This document shows positions 39,247 through 39,479 of a DNA stretch of 39,479 nt, one piece after another. Positions within the stretch are counted from its first letter, which is position 1. Each line of letters begins with the position of its first letter. The position numbers were made by a program, and so were the translations under genes. Under the pieces are notes generated by a model. The model saw only the letters and a list, made by a program, of their open reading frames with translations. It did not search any database and was not told the origin of the DNA. Source of the stretch: Bacillota bacterium (GTDB taxonomy: Bacteria; Bacillota; Clostridia; Christensenellales; UMGS416); the NCBI GenBank assembly GCA_023410875.1, contig JAEYPH010000118.1, forward strand, positions 1 through 39,479, in the 5' to 3' direction.

Positions 39247-39479
39247 CTACAATGTCATTGAAAAGACCTGATCTGGCGTCTTGTATCCCAGACTTCTTCT
39301 GGGATAAAGGGGTTCATCCATCGCTGAATCCGTAGAATGTCCTGTTCCGAGTAAGTGCTGATTCGCGACCCTTTGGGTATAAATCGCCGAATCATGCGGT
39401 TTGCGTTCTCGTTACTGCCACGCTCACAAGCACGGTACGGATGGGCATAATAGATAGTGGTACGCTTGGCTCCCTCTGT
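39247..39479 (-). pseudogene. IS30-type transposase, frameshifted C-terminal end (5' end outside window)
   Basis: Minus-strand translation gives the IS30 C-terminal signature: YYAHPYRACERGSNENANR, then IRRFIPKGSRISTYS and ILRIQRWMN, matching the usual DPY..W.RG.NEN.N.L.R...PKG stretch. It then shifts frame at about 39304-39312, within CCCCTTT: the original frame runs to a TGA at 39255, while the typical ending YPRRSLGYKTPDQVFSM continues in another frame to a TAG at 39247. So the gene is disrupted, or the sequence has an indel. The element's outer end is probably within 39207-39240 (GTGAATTGCAACTTTAATTG region), but the partner repeat is outside the window. The gap 39151-39206 shows no gene. 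Confidence 0.75.

Overview
The window looks like a chromosomal segment of a GC-rich (roughly 60-65% by eye) member of the Clostridia, probably a gut or rumen Christensenellales/Oscillospirales-like lineage. This is inferred from the gene families: YesM/YesN-type two-component regulation of an LplABC-type sugar importer, a PerR-type Fur protein, a CsoR-family repressor, LCP and DacF-like envelope enzymes, SEC-C and VanZ-like proteins. It also fits the strong AGGAGG ribosome-binding sites and the hairpin-rich intergenic repeats. No rRNA or tRNA gene, CRISPR array or prophage is visible. The only transposon trace is a broken IS30-type transposase end at the right edge.

Layout. (1) 1-3290 (+): 3' end of ligA, a PurM/HypE-like AIR-synthase-fold protein, a His-rich SEC-C protein and a DUF1905/YdeI-like protein, tightly packed. 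(2) 3321-4298 (+): a WYL regulator behind a perfect palindrome that probably serves as its operator. (3) 4302-6855 (-): a deaminase and a GGDEF protein with a ribbon-helix-helix-like tail form one unit; ldh follows separately. (4) 7019-8221 (+): a Rieske-less DAO-type flavoprotein. (5) 8284-10795 (-): a DacF-like carboxypeptidase and galE. (6) 11118-12635 (+): a membrane-anchored surface protein with Ig-like repeats. (7) 12873-21490 (-): sensor kinase, AraC-type response regulator, sugar-binding lipoprotein, two permeases and xylA, a carbohydrate-uptake block without its own ATPase. (8) 21653-22999 (-): a lipoprotein with an internal duplication. (9) 23191-27193 (+): an LCP ligase followed by a run of CMD-fold, PhzF-like, GNAT and AlkZ-related proteins. 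(10) 27600-28205 (-): a HAD phosphatase. (11) 28437-33361 (+): CsoR-like repressor, P1B-type metal ATPase, xylulokinase-like FGGY kinase, an AT-rich VanZ-like gene and a small lipoprotein. (12) 33452-35462 (+): a DUF362 ferredoxin-like protein and a Nudix hydrolase. (13) 35450-39092 (-): DUF454, PerR and an ABC-2 exporter of three overlapping genes. (14) 39247-39479 (-): IS30 remnant.

How it works together. The importer, its two-component system, xylose isomerase and a xylulokinase-like enzyme 17 kb away suggest pentose or pentose-oligosaccharide use, with lactate dehydrogenase as a fermentative sink. GalE, the DacF-like enzyme, the LCP protein, the VanZ-like protein and the surface protein serve the envelope. 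The CsoR-like/ATPase pair and the PerR gene, whose own promoter carries a PerR box, form a metal and peroxide response layer.

The most unusual non-coding signal is a dispersed modular hairpin element. It has three copies (5811-5882, 27491-27563, 34678-34917) with conserved ends and a variable interior. The third copy carries six extra hairpins between the same ends. Other unexplained points are a CsoR-like sensor lacking the first metal-binding Cys, a metal ATPase with a Cys/His-rich tail instead of an HMA domain, neighbouring CMD and PhzF family proteins that both appear to lack their usual catalytic residues, and a GGDEF-RHH fusion. I did not find a clearly new multi-gene defence or biosynthetic system.
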